Source: Pseudomonas sp. CC6-YY-74 | GTDB lineage: Bacteria; Pseudomonadota; Gammaproteobacteria; Pseudomonadales; Pseudomonadaceae | NCBI RefSeq assembly: GCF_002025205.1 | Contig: NZ_CP019947.1 | Span: 999,501-1,063,500, forward strand | Length of the DNA: 64,000 nt | Direction: 5' to 3' | In this document: piece by piece, positions 20,418 to 32,226 of the stretch | Position numbering within the stretch: position 1 is the stretch's first letter | How the letters are laid out: each line of letters begins with the position of its first letter | Program-made: the position numbers and the translations under genes | The notes under the pieces: generated by a model | The model's input: the letters and a program-made list of their open reading frames with translations, nothing else | The model's database searches: none | What the model was told of the DNA's origin: nothing

Positions 20418-23400
20418 TTACGCAGAGGGAGTCAGGCGCTCGAACAGCGCTTCCAGGGTATTAAATCGATGTTCCGGCTGCTCCATCGGCACCTGGAATT
20501 TGAACATTGTGGCGCCTTCGAACTTGTAGCGAGCCGGGGCGCCCTGGATCAGTTTGATCAGGGTCAGCGGATCGACGCAGGTGTCGGCGGCGAATTCGAT
20601 GCGACCGCCTTGCGGGCCGGCGTCGACCTTCTTGATGCCGAGCTTTTCCGCCTGCAATTTCAGCAGGGTCAGGCGCACCAGGTTCTTGGTTGGTTCCGGC
20701 AGCAGGCCGAAGCGGTCGATCATCTCCACCTGCAGCTCTTTCAGGCCGTCTTCGTCGGCGGCCGAAGCGATGCGTTTGTAGAGGATCAGCCGGGCATGCA
20801 CGTCCGGCAGGTAGTTTTCCGGGATCAGCGCCGCTACCCGCAAGTTGATTTCCGGGCCGCCACCCAGCGGTTGCTCGAGGTTGGGTTGTTCGCCCTTGCG
20901 GATGGCTTTGACCGCGCGCTCGAGCATTTCCATATACAGGGTAAAGCCGACCGCCTGGATCTGCCCGCTCTGGCCGTCGCCGAGCAGCTCGCCGGCGCCG
21001 CGGATTTCCAGGTCGTGGGTGGCCAGGAGGAAACCGGCGCCCAGGTCCTGGGCGCCGGAGATCGCCTCGAGGCGCTTCTGCGCGTCGTCGGTCATCTGCT
21101 TGCGCGGTGGCGTCAGCAGGTAGGCGTAAGCCTGGTGGTGGCTGCGCCCGACCCGGCCGCGCAGCTGGTGCAACTGGGCCAGGCCGAACTTGTCGGCGCG
21201 CTCGATGATGATGGTGTTGGCGCTGGGCACGTCGATGCCAGTCTCGATGATGGTCGAGGCGATCAGCACGTTGAAGCGCTTGTGGTAGAAGTCGCCCATC
21301 ACCTGTTCCAGCTCGCGCTCGCGCATCTGCCCGTGGCCGATGCCGATGCGCGCCTCCGGCACCAGTTCGGCAAGGTCGGCCGCGCATTTCTCGATGGTCT
21401 TCACATCGTTGTGCAGGTAGTAGACCTGGCCGCCACGCAGCAGTTCGCGCAGCAGTGCTTCCTTGATGGTCGGGTTGTTCTGCTCCATGACGAAGGTGCG
21501 CACCGACAACCGGCGCGCTGGCGGGGTGGCGATGATCGACAGGTCGCGCATGCCCGCCACGGCCATGTTCAGGGTGCGCGGGATCGGCGTGGCGGTGAGG
21601 GTGAGGATATCCACTTCGCTGCGCAGGGCCTTGAGCTGTTCCTTCTGGCGCACGCCGAAACGGTGTTCCTCATCGATGATCACTAGGCCCAGGTTGTTGA
21701 ATTTGACGTCACCCTGCAGCAGCTTGTGGGTGCCGATGACGATGTCGACTTTGCCCTCGGTCAGTTGCTGCATGGCCGCAGCGATTTCCTTGGCGCTCTT
21801 GAAGCGACTCATCACCTCGACATTCACCGGCCAGTCGGCGAAGCGGTCGCGAAAGCTGTTGTAGTGCTGCTGGGCGAGCAAGGTGGTGGGCACCAGCACG
21901 GCGACCTGGCGACCGCTGTGCACGGCGATAAAGGCGGCGCGCATGGCCACTTCGGTCTTGCCGAAGCCGACGTCGCCGCAGATCAGGCGATCCATCGGCT
22001 TGGCGGTGAGCATGTCGTCGCGCACCGCATCGATGGCGGTTTGCTGATCCGGGGTTTCCTCGAAGGGGAAGCCGGCGCTGAAGGTTGCGTAATCGAGCTG
22101 TGGGTCGGCGAAGGCGTAACCTTCGCGGGCGGCACGACGGGCATAGATGTCGAGCAGTTCGGCCGCCACGTCGCGCACTTGTTCGGCGGCCTTGCGTTTG
22201 GCTTTCTGCCAGATTTCCGAGCCGAGGCGGTGCAATGGGGCCAGGGCGTCGTCGCTGCCGGTGTAGCGGGCGATCAGGTGCAGGCTGGCGACCGGCACAT
22301 AGAGTTTGGCTTCCTCGGCGTACATCAGCGCGAGGAACTCGGCAGCCTGGCCGTCGATCTCCAGGGTGATCAGGCCCAGGTAGCGACCGACGCCGTGATC
22401 GATATGCACCACGGGCGCACCTTCGCGCAGTTCGGCGAGGTTTTTGATCACATTGTCGCCGCCGTCACGCGACTTCTCGCGGCGGCGGCGTTGCATCACC
22501 CGTTGGCCGAACAGCGGGCTTTCGGCGATCAGGGCCAGGTCGTCGAGCAGCAGGCCGTCGTCGAGCGGGGCGATGGTGATACCCAGGCGCTCCTTGCCGG
22601 CCGTGAACTCCGGCCAGTTGGCCACTTCCCTGGGCTTGAGCTTGAGGCGGGCGAGCAATTCCAGTAGCACTTCGCGCCGTCCGGCGGACTCGGCGCAGAA
22701 CAGTATGCGGCCTGGGTATTCTTCGATAAAGCGGCGCAGAGCGGCCAGTGGTTCGCTGGCCTTGGCCTGGATCGCCAGGTCGGGCAGGGGCTGCGCATTG
22801 AAGCGCTGGCGGCCGACGCCGGGTTCAATGTCCTCCTGGCTGATGACGACCCGTGGCCAGTCTTTCAGGCGGGCGAAGCAGTCTTCCACCGGCAGGAAGA
22901 TGTCGGCTGGCGGCAGCAGCGGACGCTCGGGATCGACCCGGCGCTCGTCATAACGGTTGCGTGCGTCGCTCCAGAAGTGCTCGGCGGCTTTTTCCACCCC
23001 AGGCAGGGAAAATACCTGGGTGTCCTGTGGCAGGTAGTCGAACAGGGTCGCGGTTTCTTCGAAAAACAGCGGCAGGTAGTACTCGATGCCGGCCGGGGTG
23101 ATGCCGGTGGACAGGTCTTGGTAGATCGGGCAACGGCGGAAATCCACGTCGAAACGTTCGCGAAAGCGTCCGCGGAAATCGCTGACGGCCTTTTTTTCCA
23201 GGGGGAATTCGCGGGCCGGCAGCAGCTTGATCGACTCGACCTTGTCGATCGAACGTTGGGTTTCTGGATCGAAGGTGCGCAGGGTTTCGATCTCATCGTC
23301 GAACAGGTCGATGCGAAACGGCTGGTCACTGCCCATCGGGAACAGATCGATCAGGGCGCCACGCACGGCGAATTCGCCGTGTTCGTAGACCGTGTCGACG

Positions 23401-23855
23401 CAGCGGTAGCCTGCCGCTTCCAGGCGGGTGCGCATGTCGTTGACGTCGAGTTTCTGGCCGGCGTCCAGCACCAGGCTGCTGCCGAGCAGAAAACGCTTGG
23501 GGGCCAGGCGATGTAGGGCGGTGGTGATTGGCACTACCAGGACGCCATGTTTCAGTCCTGGCAGGCGATAGAGCGCGGAAATTCGCTGGGAAATGATGTC
23601 CTGGTGCGGTGAAAACAGGTCGTAGGGCAGGGTTTCCCAGTCGGGAAAGTGCAGCACCGGCAACTCCGGGGCGAAGAAACTCAGCTCCTGCTGCAGGCGC
23701 TCGGCGTTCTGGCTGTCGGCGGTCAGCAGCAGAGTAAAGCGTTTGGCAGCGCTGGCGGCTTCGGCAATCGCCAGGCTCAAGGCAGCGCCGGGCAGGTTGC
23801 CCCAGTGCTGTTTTCCGGCGGTGGCGGGCAGGGACGGTAGGCGCATTATGGACAC
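20418..23855 (-). CDS. mfd: Transcription-repair coupling factor Mfd
   Basis: An approximately 1145-residue ATPase that removes RNA polymerase stalled at lesions and recruits UvrA. The N-terminal UvrB-like module (HFPDWETLPYDLFSPHQDI) is followed by the RNA polymerase interaction domain (VVHIDHGVGRYLGL), the RecG-like translocase with Walker A GDVGFGKTEVA and box II DEEHRFG, and the C-terminal UvrA-masking domain. GTG at 23855 gives MSIMRLPSLP, close to Pseudomonas homologues; ATG at 23846 and GTG at 23870 are alternatives, and none has a strong ribosome site. It is divergent from gap. Confidence 0.95.
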   Translation of the reverse strand: MSIMRLPSLPATAGKQHWGNLPGAALSLAIAEAASAAKRFTLLLTADSQNAERLQQELSFFAPELPVLHFPDWETLPYDLFSPHQDIISQRISALYRLPGLKHGVLVVPITTALHRLAPKRFLLGSSLVLDAGQKLDVNDMRTRLEAAGYRCVDTVYEHGEFAVRGALIDLFPMGSDQPFRIDLFDDEIETLRTFDPETQRSIDKVESIKLLPAREFPLEKKAVSDFRGRFRERFDVDFRRCPIYQDLSTGITPAGIEYYLPLFFEETATLFDYLPQDTQVFSLPGVEKAAEHFWSDARNRYDERRVDPERPLLPPADIFLPVEDCFARLKDWPRVVISQEDIEPGVGRQRFNAQPLPDLAIQAKASEPLAALRRFIEEYPGRILFCAESAGRREVLLELLARLKLKPREVANWPEFTAGKERLGITIAPLDDGLLLDDLALIAESPLFGQRVMQRRRREKSRDGGDNVIKNLAELREGAPVVHIDHGVGRYLGLITLEIDGQAAEFLALMYAEEAKLYVPVASLHLIARYTGSDDALAPLHRLGSEIWQKAKRKAAEQVRDVAAELLDIYARRAAREGYAFADPQLDYATFSAGFPFEETPDQQTAIDAVRDDMLTAKPMDRLICGDVGFGKTEVAMRAAFIAVHSGRQVAVLVPTTLLAQQHYNSFRDRFADWPVNVEVMSRFKSAKEIAAAMQQLTEGKVDIVIGTHKLLQGDVKFNNLGLVIIDEEHRFGVRQKEQLKALRSEVDILTLTATPIPRTLNMAVAGMRDLSIIATPPARRLSVRTFVMEQNNPTIKEALLRELLRGGQVYYLHNDVKTIEKCAADLAELVPEARIGIGHGQMRERELEQVMGDFYHKRFNVLIASTIIETGIDVPSANTIIIERADKFGLAQLHQLRGRVGRSHHQAYAYLLTPPRKQMTDDAQKRLEAISGAQDLGAGFLLATHDLEIRGAGELLGDGQSGQIQAVGFTLYMEMLERAVKAIRKGEQPNLEQPLGGGPEINLRVAALIPENYLPDVHARLILYKRIASAADEDGLKELQVEMIDRFGLLPEPTKNLVRLTLLKLQAEKLGIKKVDAGPQGGRIEFAADTCVDPLTLIKLIQGAPARYKFEGATMFKFQVPMEQPEHRFNTLEALFERLTPSA

Positions 23856-24004
23856 GGGCGGTACAGGCACGGGCGGCTCACGGTCATGGCGACATGGCCC
23901 GCGATTGTAACTATCCGCGCTAGTTGCTGTCAGTGTTTCGTCCGTTGCAGATTGCCGGCGATTGTCTACGCCGTCATAATGTAGCCCCTTTTTTCAGCCC
24001 CTAC

Positions 24005-25471
24005 ATGTGGAAGGTACTGCCCGTGAATCAGAATCCCGACCAGTGTCTCGGTGAGTGGATCGATCGAGAAGCCCTCGCAGAAGCGATGATTCCCTTGATT
24101 GGCCAGCTCTACCGCAACAACAACGTAGTCACCTCGATCTACGGTCGTAGCCTGATCAACCGTTCGGTCATTCAGATTCTCAAAGCCCACCGCTACGCAC
24201 GCCACCGTCTGGATGGCGATGCCGAGCTGTCGGTGCATGACACTTTCCCGATGCTCAAGACCATGAGCGAACTCAAGTTGGGCGCCGCTTCCGTGGATTT
24301 AGGCCGCATGATGGCCAGGTACCTGGACGCGGCCAATGGCCGCAGCATCGAGCAGTTCGTGCGTGACGAACTGGAGCCGGTAGCCGGTCAGCAGAATGTC
24401 GTGGCCAGCAAGGGCACCGACGTGGTGCTCTACGGTTTCGGTCGTATCGGTCGTCTGCTGGCACGCATCCTGATTGAGAAAACCGGTGGCGGTGATGGCC
24501 TGCGTCTGCGGGCGATTGTCGTGCGCAGGGGCGCTGATAACGATTTGGACAAGCGCGCCAGTCTGCTGCGTCGTGACTCAGTTCACGGTCCGTTTGACGG
24601 CACCATCGTCATCGACGAGGAAAACAACACCATCACCGCCAATGGCAACCTGATTCAGGTGATCTACGCCAAGTCACCAAGCGAGGTGGATTACACCCAG
24701 TACGGTATCGACAACGCGCTGCTGGTGGATAACACCGGTGTGTGGCGTGACGCCGAGGGCCTGAGCCAGCATCTGGCCTGTCCTGGCATCGATCGCGTGG
24801 TGCTGACCGCGCCGGGCAAGGGCGCGTTGAAGAACATCGTGCATGGGATCAACCATGGCGACATCACGGCTGACGACAAGATCGTTTCTGCGGCCTCCTG
24901 CACCACCAATGCCATCGTGCCGGTGCTCAAGGCGGTGAATGATAAATACGGCATCATCAATGGTCATGTCGAAACCGTGCATTCGTACACCAACGACCAG
25001 AACCTGATAGACAACTTCCACAAGGGCAGTCGTCGTGGTCGTAGTGCCGCGCTGAACCTGGTGATCACCGAGACCGGTGCCGCCACTGCGGCTGCCAAGG
25101 CGCTGCCAGTACTCAAGGGCAAGTTGACCGGGAATGCCATTCGCGTACCGACGCCGAACGTGTCCATGGCCATCCTCAACCTGAACTTGGAAAAGCCCGC
25201 GACCCGTGAAGAGATGAACGAGTACCTGCGCTACATGGCGCTGCACTCGGATCTGCACAAGCAGATCGACTTCGTCAATTCCCAGGAGGTGGTCTCCACC
25301 GACTTCGTCGGCTCGCGTCACGCCGGTGTGGTGGATGCGGAGGCGACCATCTGCAATGACAATCGCGTTGTCCTGTACGTTTGGTACGACAACGAGTTCG
25401 GCTACAGCTGCCAGGTAGTTCGCGTGATGGAAGACATGGCTGGAGTCAATCCACCGGCTTTTCCGCGCTAA
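24005..25471 (+). CDS. gap: Glyceraldehyde-3-phosphate dehydrogenase, long Pseudomonas form
   Basis: A 488-residue enzyme that oxidises glyceraldehyde-3-phosphate to 1,3-bisphosphoglycerate or runs in reverse in gluconeogenesis. The first 140 residues (WKVLPVNQNPDQCLGEWIDR...) are an extra domain absent from the usual 330-residue enzymes. The Rossmann motif VVLYGFGRIGR follows, and the catalytic cysteine is C299 in AASCTTNAI. The ATG at 24005 matches the start MWKV of related proteins. It is divergent from mfd. The NADP preference reported for related enzymes cannot be read from sequence alone. Confidence 0.93.
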   Translation: MWKVLPVNQNPDQCLGEWIDREALAEAMIPLIGQLYRNNNVVTSIYGRSLINRSVIQILKAHRYARHRLDGDAELSVHDTFPMLKTMSELKLGAASVDLGRMMARYLDAANGRSIEQFVRDELEPVAGQQNVVASKGTDVVLYGFGRIGRLLARILIEKTGGGDGLRLRAIVVRRGADNDLDKRASLLRRDSVHGPFDGTIVIDEENNTITANGNLIQVIYAKSPSEVDYTQYGIDNALLVDNTGVWRDAEGLSQHLACPGIDRVVLTAPGKGALKNIVHGINHGDITADDKIVSAASCTTNAIVPVLKAVNDKYGIINGHVETVHSYTNDQNLIDNFHKGSRRGRSAALNLVITETGAATAAAKALPVLKGKLTGNAIRVPTPNVSMAILNLNLEKPATREEMNEYLRYMALHSDLHKQIDFVNSQEVVSTDFVGSRHAGVVDAEATICNDNRVVLYVWYDNEFGYSCQVVRVMEDMAGVNPPAFPR

Positions 25472-25490
25472 GCGCTAGCGGCGATTGAAG

Positions 25491-25521
25491 AAAAAACGGG
25501 AGCCTTGGCTCCCGTTTTTTT
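25491..25521. terminator. Bidirectional rho-independent terminator after gap
   Basis: AAAAAACGGGAG and CTCCCGTTTTTT form a 12-bp stem around CCTTGG. The A-run and T-run make it usable by both gap and the convergent gene at 25537. Confidence 0.92.
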
Positions 25522-25536
25522 ATTCGGGCTTGTCGG

Positions 25537-26097
25537 TTAGTCGCTGAGCAGGCTGTTGCGCAGGCTATCCGAGAGCCCGTTGGGCGCCAGCCAGATGCCC
25601 AGGTAGGCGCTGGCCAGTTCCGGGTTGCTGCTGGCAAAGGCGGTTTTGCCGTTGCGTTCCAGGCTCAGGCCACTGTCAGCGCTGTAATTGAGGGCGTAGC
25701 GGTCGCCTGGATTGATGTCCAGGAAATTGGCGTGAAAGGCGTTCAGTTCATTGCGCAGGCGCGCGAGCGTAGCCTGGTCATATTGTCTTCTCAGTGTGGT
25801 CCAGGCGGCCTCGATCACGTCGCTGCGCAGGATTTTGCGGAAGTAATAGAGTTCCAGGCGAATGCTGCGTTGACGGTCAAGGGCCTGGGCTGCACTGACA
25901 TTGGGTTCTGCATAGAGGGCGGCGGCGTAGACGTCGACCCACAGGTAGCGCAGAACGCTTTGGTTTTTGCGCTCCAGGTTGGCTCGCTCCAGGGTTATAT
26001 GTGGCGCGAAATCCGCTTGGCGCAAGCGCTCGTCAGAGCTGGCAAGCAGGGTAGGGCTGAGCAGGAACAAGGAGGCAAGGAGCAATAGTCGGCGCAT
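25537..26097 (-). CDS. Chalcone isomerase-like domain secreted protein
   Basis: A 186-residue exported protein with signal peptide MRRLLLLASLFLLSPTLLAS. The mature part has the bacterial chalcone isomerase-like pattern: VLRYLWVDVYAAALY, then SIRLELYYFRKILRSDVIEAAW and a C-terminal YLGIW. Bacterial members mostly lack flavonoid substrates and their role is unknown. The ATG at 26097 has AAGGA nine bases upstream; an in-frame ATG at 26106 would overlap that site. It is convergent with gap and divergent from nqrA. Confidence 0.82.
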   Translation of the reverse strand: MRRLLLLASLFLLSPTLLASSDERLRQADFAPHITLERANLERKNQSVLRYLWVDVYAAALYAEPNVSAAQALDRQRSIRLELYYFRKILRSDVIEAAWTTLRRQYDQATLARLRNELNAFHANFLDINPGDRYALNYSADSGLSLERNGKTAFASSNPELASAYLGIWLAPNGLSDSLRNSLLSD

Positions 26098-26126
26098 GGT
26101 GAGCATCCTTGGGGCGCGGTATTTAA

Positions 26127-27707
<1,581 letters not shown>

Positions 27708-27710
27708 CCC

Positions 27711-28922
27711 ATGGGTATTCGCGAATTCCTCGACAAGATCGAGCACAACTTCGAGAAGGGTGGTAGGTACGAGAAGTGGTACGCCTTGTACGAGGCGCTC
27801 GACACCTTCCTCTATCGCCCCGGTAGCGTGACCAAAACCACTGCCCACGTGCGTGACGGCATTGACCTCAAGCGCATGATGATCATCGTCTGGTTGTGCA
27901 CCTTCCCGGCGATGTTCTTCGGTATGTGGAACACCGGTTACCAGGCCAACCTGATTTTCGCCGGCAGCCCCGAGCTGTTGGCAGCGCAGGAAGGCTGGCA
28001 CTTCGCGGTGATCAGCGCGCTGGCCGGTTTCGACCCAAACAGCCTGTGGGATAACTTCATCCAGGGTGCTGCCTGGTTCCTGCCGGTCTATGCGGTGATT
28101 TTCATCGTTGGCGGTTTCTGGGAAGTGCTGTTTGCCTCGATCCGCAAGCATGAAGTCAACGAAGGTTTCTTCGTCACCTCCGTGCTGTTCGCCCTGATTT
28201 TGCCGCCCAGCATTCCGTTGTGGCAGGTGGCGCTGGGTATCAGCTTCGGTGTGGTGATTGGCAAGGAAGTGTTCGGCGGTACTGGCAAGAACTTCCTCAA
28301 CCCGGCGCTGACCGGTCGTGCCTTCCTGTTCTTCGCCTACCCGGCGCAGATGTCGGGTGATGCGGTCTGGACTGCGGTCGACGGCTTCGCTGGCGCGACC
28401 TCGCTGAGCCTGGCCGCCGCCGGCGGCATCGAGAACGTACTGAGCAATGGCATCAGCTGGATGAACGCCTTCGTCGGCACCATCCATGGTTCTTTGGGCG
28501 AAACCAGCACGCTGGCGATCATGATTGGCGGCGCTGTGCTGTTGATTACCAAGATCGCCTCCTGGCGCATCGTCGCCGGAGTGATGCTGGGTGTGATCGG
28601 CCTCAGCCTGCTGTTCAATACCCTCGGTTCGACCACCAATCCGATGTTCGCCATGCCGTGGTACTGGCATCTGGTCGTCGGTGGGTTTGCCTTCGGTATG
28701 TTCTTTATGGCCACCGACCCGGTGTCGGCGTCCATGACCAATACCGGCAAGTGGATTTTCGGTGTCTTGATCGGCGTCATGGTGGTGTTGATCCGCGTGG
28801 TCAACCCTGCATTCCCGGAAGGCATGATGCTGGCGATTTTGTTCGCCAACCTGTTCGCACCGCTGGTCGACCACTTCGTCGTTCAAGCCAATATCAAGCG
28901 GAGGCTGGCACGCAATGTCTAG
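27711..28922 (+). CDS. nqrB: Na+-NQR subunit B
   Basis: A 403-residue integral membrane subunit with about ten hydrophobic segments. The motif [13 protein letters not shown] carries the threonine to which ApbE attaches FMN through a phosphodiester. The N-terminal part [12 protein letters not shown] precedes the first membrane helix. It binds riboflavin and is part of the sodium path. The final codons overlap the nqrC start by eight bases. Confidence 0.96.
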   Translation: MGIREFLDKIEHNFEKGGRYEKWYALYEALDTFLYRPGSVTKTTAHVRDGIDLKRMMIIVWLCTFPAMFFGMWNTGYQANLIFAGSPELLAAQEGWHFAVISALAGFDPNSLWDNFIQGAAWFLPVYAVIFIVGGFWEVLFASIRKHEVNEGFFVTSVLFALILPPSIPLWQVALGISFGVVIGKEVFGGTGKNFLNPALTGRAFLFFAYPAQMSGDAVWTAVDGFAGATSLSLAAAGGIENVLSNGISWMNAFVGTIHGSLGETSTLAIMIGGAVLLITKIASWRIVAGVMLGVIGLSLLFNTLGSTTNPMFAMPWYWHLVVGGFAFGMFFMATDPVSASMTNTGKWIFGVLIGVMVVLIRVVNPAFPEGMMLAILFANLFAPLVDHFVVQANIKRRLARNV

Positions 28923-29703
28923 TCAAAAAGAATCTACCGCCCGCACGTTGACGGTGGCCCTGCTGGTTTGCCTGGTGTGCTCGGTGTTCGTCGCCGGCGC
29001 CGCTGTGGCGCTCAAGCCGACTCAGGTGAGCAACCGTCTGCTGGATAAACAGCGCAGCATCCTGGCTATCGCCGGGCTGGGCGATGCGAGTATGTCGAGT
29101 GCGCAAGTCAAAGACATGTTCAAAGGCACCATTACCGCCAAGCTCGTGGATCTGCGAAGCGGCAAGTTCTCCGATGCCAAGGATCCAGTGACCTTCGATC
29201 CGCTGAAATCCTCGAAGGATCCCAAGCTTTCCAGCGTTCTGCCGGCTAAGCAGGATATCGCTTCGATCAAGCGTCTGGAGCATTACACCACGGTGTATGT
29301 GGTGGAAAAGGATGGCCAGGTCGACACCGTGATTCTGCCAATACGCGGTTATGGCTTGTGGTCAACGCTGTACGGTTTTATTGCACTTAAGGGCGATCTT
29401 AATACCGTGGCTGGCATGGGCTTCTATCAGCATGCCGAGACCCCGGGCCTGGGTGGCGAAGTGGATAACCCGAAGTGGAAAGGCCAGTGGCCAGGCAAGA
29501 CTCTGTTTGACCAGGACGGCAAACTTGCCGTGGCGGTCGTCAAAGGCGGCGTCGACCCACAAAGCCCGAAGGCGGTGCATCAGGTCGATGCATTGGCCGG
29601 CGCGACCTTGACCAGTAAGGGCGTGGACAATCTGCTGAAATTCTGGCTTGGCCAGAATGGCTTCGGCCCGTTTATCGCTAACCTGCGTGCAGGGGAGGCT
29701 TGA
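28915..29703 (+). CDS. nqrC: Na+-NQR subunit C
   Basis: A 262-residue subunit with a single N-terminal membrane helix ([20 protein letters not shown]) and a large periplasmic FMN-binding domain. [15 protein letters not shown] contains the (S/A)GAT motif whose threonine takes covalent FMN from Apb[18 protein letters not shown] is also typical. It overlaps nqrB, and nqrD starts two bases after it. Confidence 0.96.
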   Translation: MSSQKESTARTLTVALLVCLVCSVFVAGAAVALKPTQVSNRLLDKQRSILAIAGLGDASMSSAQVKDMFKGTITAKLVDLRSGKFSDAKDPVTFDPLKSSKDPKLSSVLPAKQDIASIKRLEHYTTVYVVEKDGQVDTVILPIRGYGLWSTLYGFIALKGDLNTVAGMGFYQHAETPGLGGEVDNPKWKGQWPGKTLFDQDGKLAVAVVKGGVDPQSPKAVHQVDALAGATLTSKGVDNLLKFWLGQNGFGPFIANLRAGEA

Positions 29704-29705
29704 TC

Positions 29706-30374
29706 ATGTCGCAACCCACGATCAAACAAGTACTGCTGGACCCAATCTTCAATAACAACCCCATTGGCCTGCAGATTCTTGGTATCTGTTCCGCCCTGGC
29801 GGTGACCACCAACCTGCAGACCGCACTGGTGATGTCGATTGCCCTGACCCTGGTGACAGGTTTTTCCAACCTGTTTATTTCAATGATTCGCAGCCAGATC
29901 CCTAGCTCTATCCGCATGATCGTGCAGATGGTGATCATCGCCTCGCTGGTGATCGTGGTGGATCAGGTGCTCAAGGCCTATGCCTATAGTCTGTCCAAGC
30001 AGCTATCGGTGTTCGTCGGTCTGATCATCACCAACTGCATCGTGATGGGCCGTGCCGAGGCCTTTGCCATGCAGAACCCGCCGGTGCTGTCGTTCTTCGA
30101 CGGTATCGGTAACGGTATTGGTTACAGCGCCATGCTGATCATGCTGGGCATCGTTCGCGAGCTGTTTGGCAGTGGCAAGCTGATGGGCTTCGAAATCATT
30201 CCGGTGATCAACGATGGTGGCTGGTATCAGCCTAACGGTCTGCTGCTGTTGCCACCTTCGGCATTCTTCCTGATCGGCCTGTTTATCTGGGCCTTGCGCA
30301 GCTGGAAGAGAGAGCAGGTCGAACAGCCGAGCTTCAAGATGGCACCGCAAGTATCGAATAAGGAGGCCTATTAA
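29706..30374 (+). CDS. nqrD: Na+-NQR subunit D
   Basis: A 222-residue membrane subunit with six predicted helices. It begins [36 protein letters not shown] contains the conserved cysteine of the NqrD/RnfE family that helps hold an intramembrane iron centre with NqrE. ATG at 29706 is chosen; an in-frame TTG lies six bases upstream. Its stop overlaps the nqrE start. Confidence 0.95.
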   Translation: MSQPTIKQVLLDPIFNNNPIGLQILGICSALAVTTNLQTALVMSIALTLVTGFSNLFISMIRSQIPSSIRMIVQMVIIASLVIVVDQVLKAYAYSLSKQLSVFVGLIITNCIVMGRAEAFAMQNPPVLSFFDGIGNGIGYSAMLIMLGIVRELFGSGKLMGFEIIPVINDGGWYQPNGLLLLPPSAFFLIGLFIWALRSWKREQVEQPSFKMAPQVSNKEAY

Positions 30375-30982
30375 TGGAGCATTACATCAGCCTGCTGGCC
30401 AAGGCGGTGTTCGTCGAGAACATGGCGTTGGCCTTCTTCCTCGGCATGTGCACCTTCATCGCTATTTCGAAGAAAGTAGAAACGGCGATCGGTCTGGGTA
30501 TCGCGGTGATCGTGGTGCAAGTCATCACCGTGCCTGCGAACAACCTGATCTACACCTACTTGTTGAAGGACGGTGCGCTGGCCTGGGCCGGCTTGCCGGA
30601 AGTCGATCTGAGCTTCCTCGGGCTGCTCAGCTATATCGGCGTGATCGCCGCCATCGTGCAGATCCTCGAGATGCTTCTGGATAAGTACGTGCCCGCGCTG
30701 TACAACGCCCTCGGCGTGTTCCTGCCGCTTATTACGGTTAACTGCGCCATCATGGGCGGCACCCTGTTTATGGTGGAACGTGACTACAACCTGGCGGAAA
30801 GTACCGTTTATGGCTTCGGTTCAGGTCTGTCCTGGGCGCTGGCGATTGCTGCATTGGCAGGCATTCGCGAGAAGCTCAAGTACAGCGACGTACCGGCAGG
30901 TCTACAGGGGTTGGGCATCACCTTTATCACCATCGGTCTGATGTCTCTGGGCTTCATGTCCTTCTCCGGCGTGCAGTTGTAA
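30374..30982 (+). CDS. nqrE: Na+-NQR subunit E
   Basis: A 202-residue membrane subunit homologous to NqrD with inverted topology. It shows [26 protein letters not shown] and [12 protein letters not shown], each with a conserved cysteine for the shared iron centre. The ATG overlaps the nqrD stop (TAATG), indicating translational coupling. Confidence 0.95.
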   Translation: MEHYISLLAKAVFVENMALAFFLGMCTFIAISKKVETAIGLGIAVIVVQVITVPANNLIYTYLLKDGALAWAGLPEVDLSFLGLLSYIGVIAAIVQILEMLLDKYVPALYNALGVFLPLITVNCAIMGGTLFMVERDYNLAESTVYGFGSGLSWALAIAALAGIREKLKYSDVPAGLQGLGITFITIGLMSLGFMSFSGVQL

Positions 30983-30997
30983 GGACGGGATGAATAG

Positions 30998-32224
30998 ATG
31001 ATCAATTACGAAATCTTTCTCGCCATTGGCATGTTCACCGGCATCGTGCTGGCGTTGGTGCTGGTTATTCTGGCTGCGCGCGCCAAGCTGGTTTCCAGCG
31101 GTGATGTGAGCATCGAGATCAATGGCGAAAGAACTATTGTGGTACCTGCTGGCGGCAAGCTGCTGCAGACCCTGGCGTCCAACAATATCTTTCTCTCGTC
31201 CGCCTGTGGCGGCGGTGGCACCTGTGCTCAGTGCAAGTGCGTAGTGGAAAGCGGCGGCGGCGAAATGCTGCCGACCGAAGAAGCTGCCTTCACTCGCCGC
31301 GAAGCCAAGGCTGGCTGGCGTCTGTCCTGCCAGACTCCGGTCAAGCAGGACATGAAGATCGAGGTGCCGGAAGAAGTCTTCGGCGTGAAGAAGTGGGAAT
31401 GTACGGTGTTGTCCAATCCGAACGTGGCCACCTTCATCAAGGAGCTGACGCTGAAATTGCCGGAAGGCGAGAACGTCGACTTCCGCGCGGGTGGCTATGT
31501 CCAGCTGGAATGTCCGCCGCACAAAGTGCATTACAAGGACTTCGATATTCAGGAGGAGTATCGCGGCGACTGGGACAAGTTCAACCAGTGGAAGTACGTG
31601 TCCAAGGTCGAAGAGACCACGATCCGTGCCTTTTCCATGGCCAACTACCCGGAAGAAGTCGGGCTGGTGAAGTTCAATATCCGTATTGCCTCACCCCCAC
31701 CGGGCAAGGACGATCTGCCACCGGGCAAGATGTCCTCCTGGGTCTTCAGCCTCAAGCCTGGCGACAAGGTCACCGTGTACGGTCCGTTTGGTGAGTTCTT
31801 CGCCAAGGACACCGATGCCGAGATGATCTTCGTCGGTGGTGGCGCCGGTATGGCGCCGATGCGTTCGCACATCTTCGACCAGCTCAAGCGCCTCAAGTCG
31901 ACGCGCAAGATCAGCTTCTGGTATGGCGCACGCTCCATGCGTGAAGCCTTCTACGTGGAAGAGTACGACCAGTTGCAGGTAGAGAACCCCAACTTCAAGT
32001 GGCACCTGGCGTTGTCCGATCCACTGCCGGAAGACAATTGGTCCGGCATGAAGGGCTTCATCCACAACGTGCTGTTCGAGAACTACCTGAAGGAGCATCC
32101 GGCTCCGGAAGATTGCGAGTTCTACATGTGCGGCCCACCGATGATGAACGCCGCCGTGATCAAGATGTTGGTCGACCTGGGTGTGGAGGAGGAGAATATC
32201 CTGCTCGACGACTTCGGCGGCTAA
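30998..32224 (+). CDS. nqrF: Na+-NQR subunit F, NADH-oxidising flavoprotein
   Basis: A 408-residue entry subunit for electrons. An N-terminal membrane anchor (residues 5-27) is followed by a plant-type 2Fe-2S ferredoxin domain with C70, C76, C79 and C111 ([14 protein letters not shown] and SCQTP). Then comes a ferredoxin-reductase-like domain with [11 protein letters not shown] for FAD and [12 protein letters not shown] plus [10 protein letters not shown] for NADH. Electrons pass from NADH through FAD and the cluster to the covalent flavins. Confidence 0.97.
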   Translation: MINYEIFLAIGMFTGIVLALVLVILAARAKLVSSGDVSIEINGERTIVVPAGGKLLQTLASNNIFLSSACGGGGTCAQCKCVVESGGGEMLPTEEAAFTRREAKAGWRLSCQTPVKQDMKIEVPEEVFGVKKWECTVLSNPNVATFIKELTLKLPEGENVDFRAGGYVQLECPPHKVHYKDFDIQEEYRGDWDKFNQWKYVSKVEETTIRAFSMANYPEEVGLVKFNIRIASPPPGKDDLPPGKMSSWVFSLKPGDKVTVYGPFGEFFAKDTDAEMIFVGGGAGMAPMRSHIFDQLKRLKSTRKISFWYGARSMREAFYVEEYDQLQVENPNFKWHLALSDPLPEDNWSGMKGFIHNVLFENYLKEHPAPEDCEFYMCGPPMMNAAVIKMLVDLGVEEENILLDDFGG

Positions 32225-32226
32225 GC

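Noticed and set aside
20325..21686. A 453-codon plus-strand open frame opposite mfd
   Set aside because: It overlaps the helicase domains of mfd on the other strand and shows no motif of its own.
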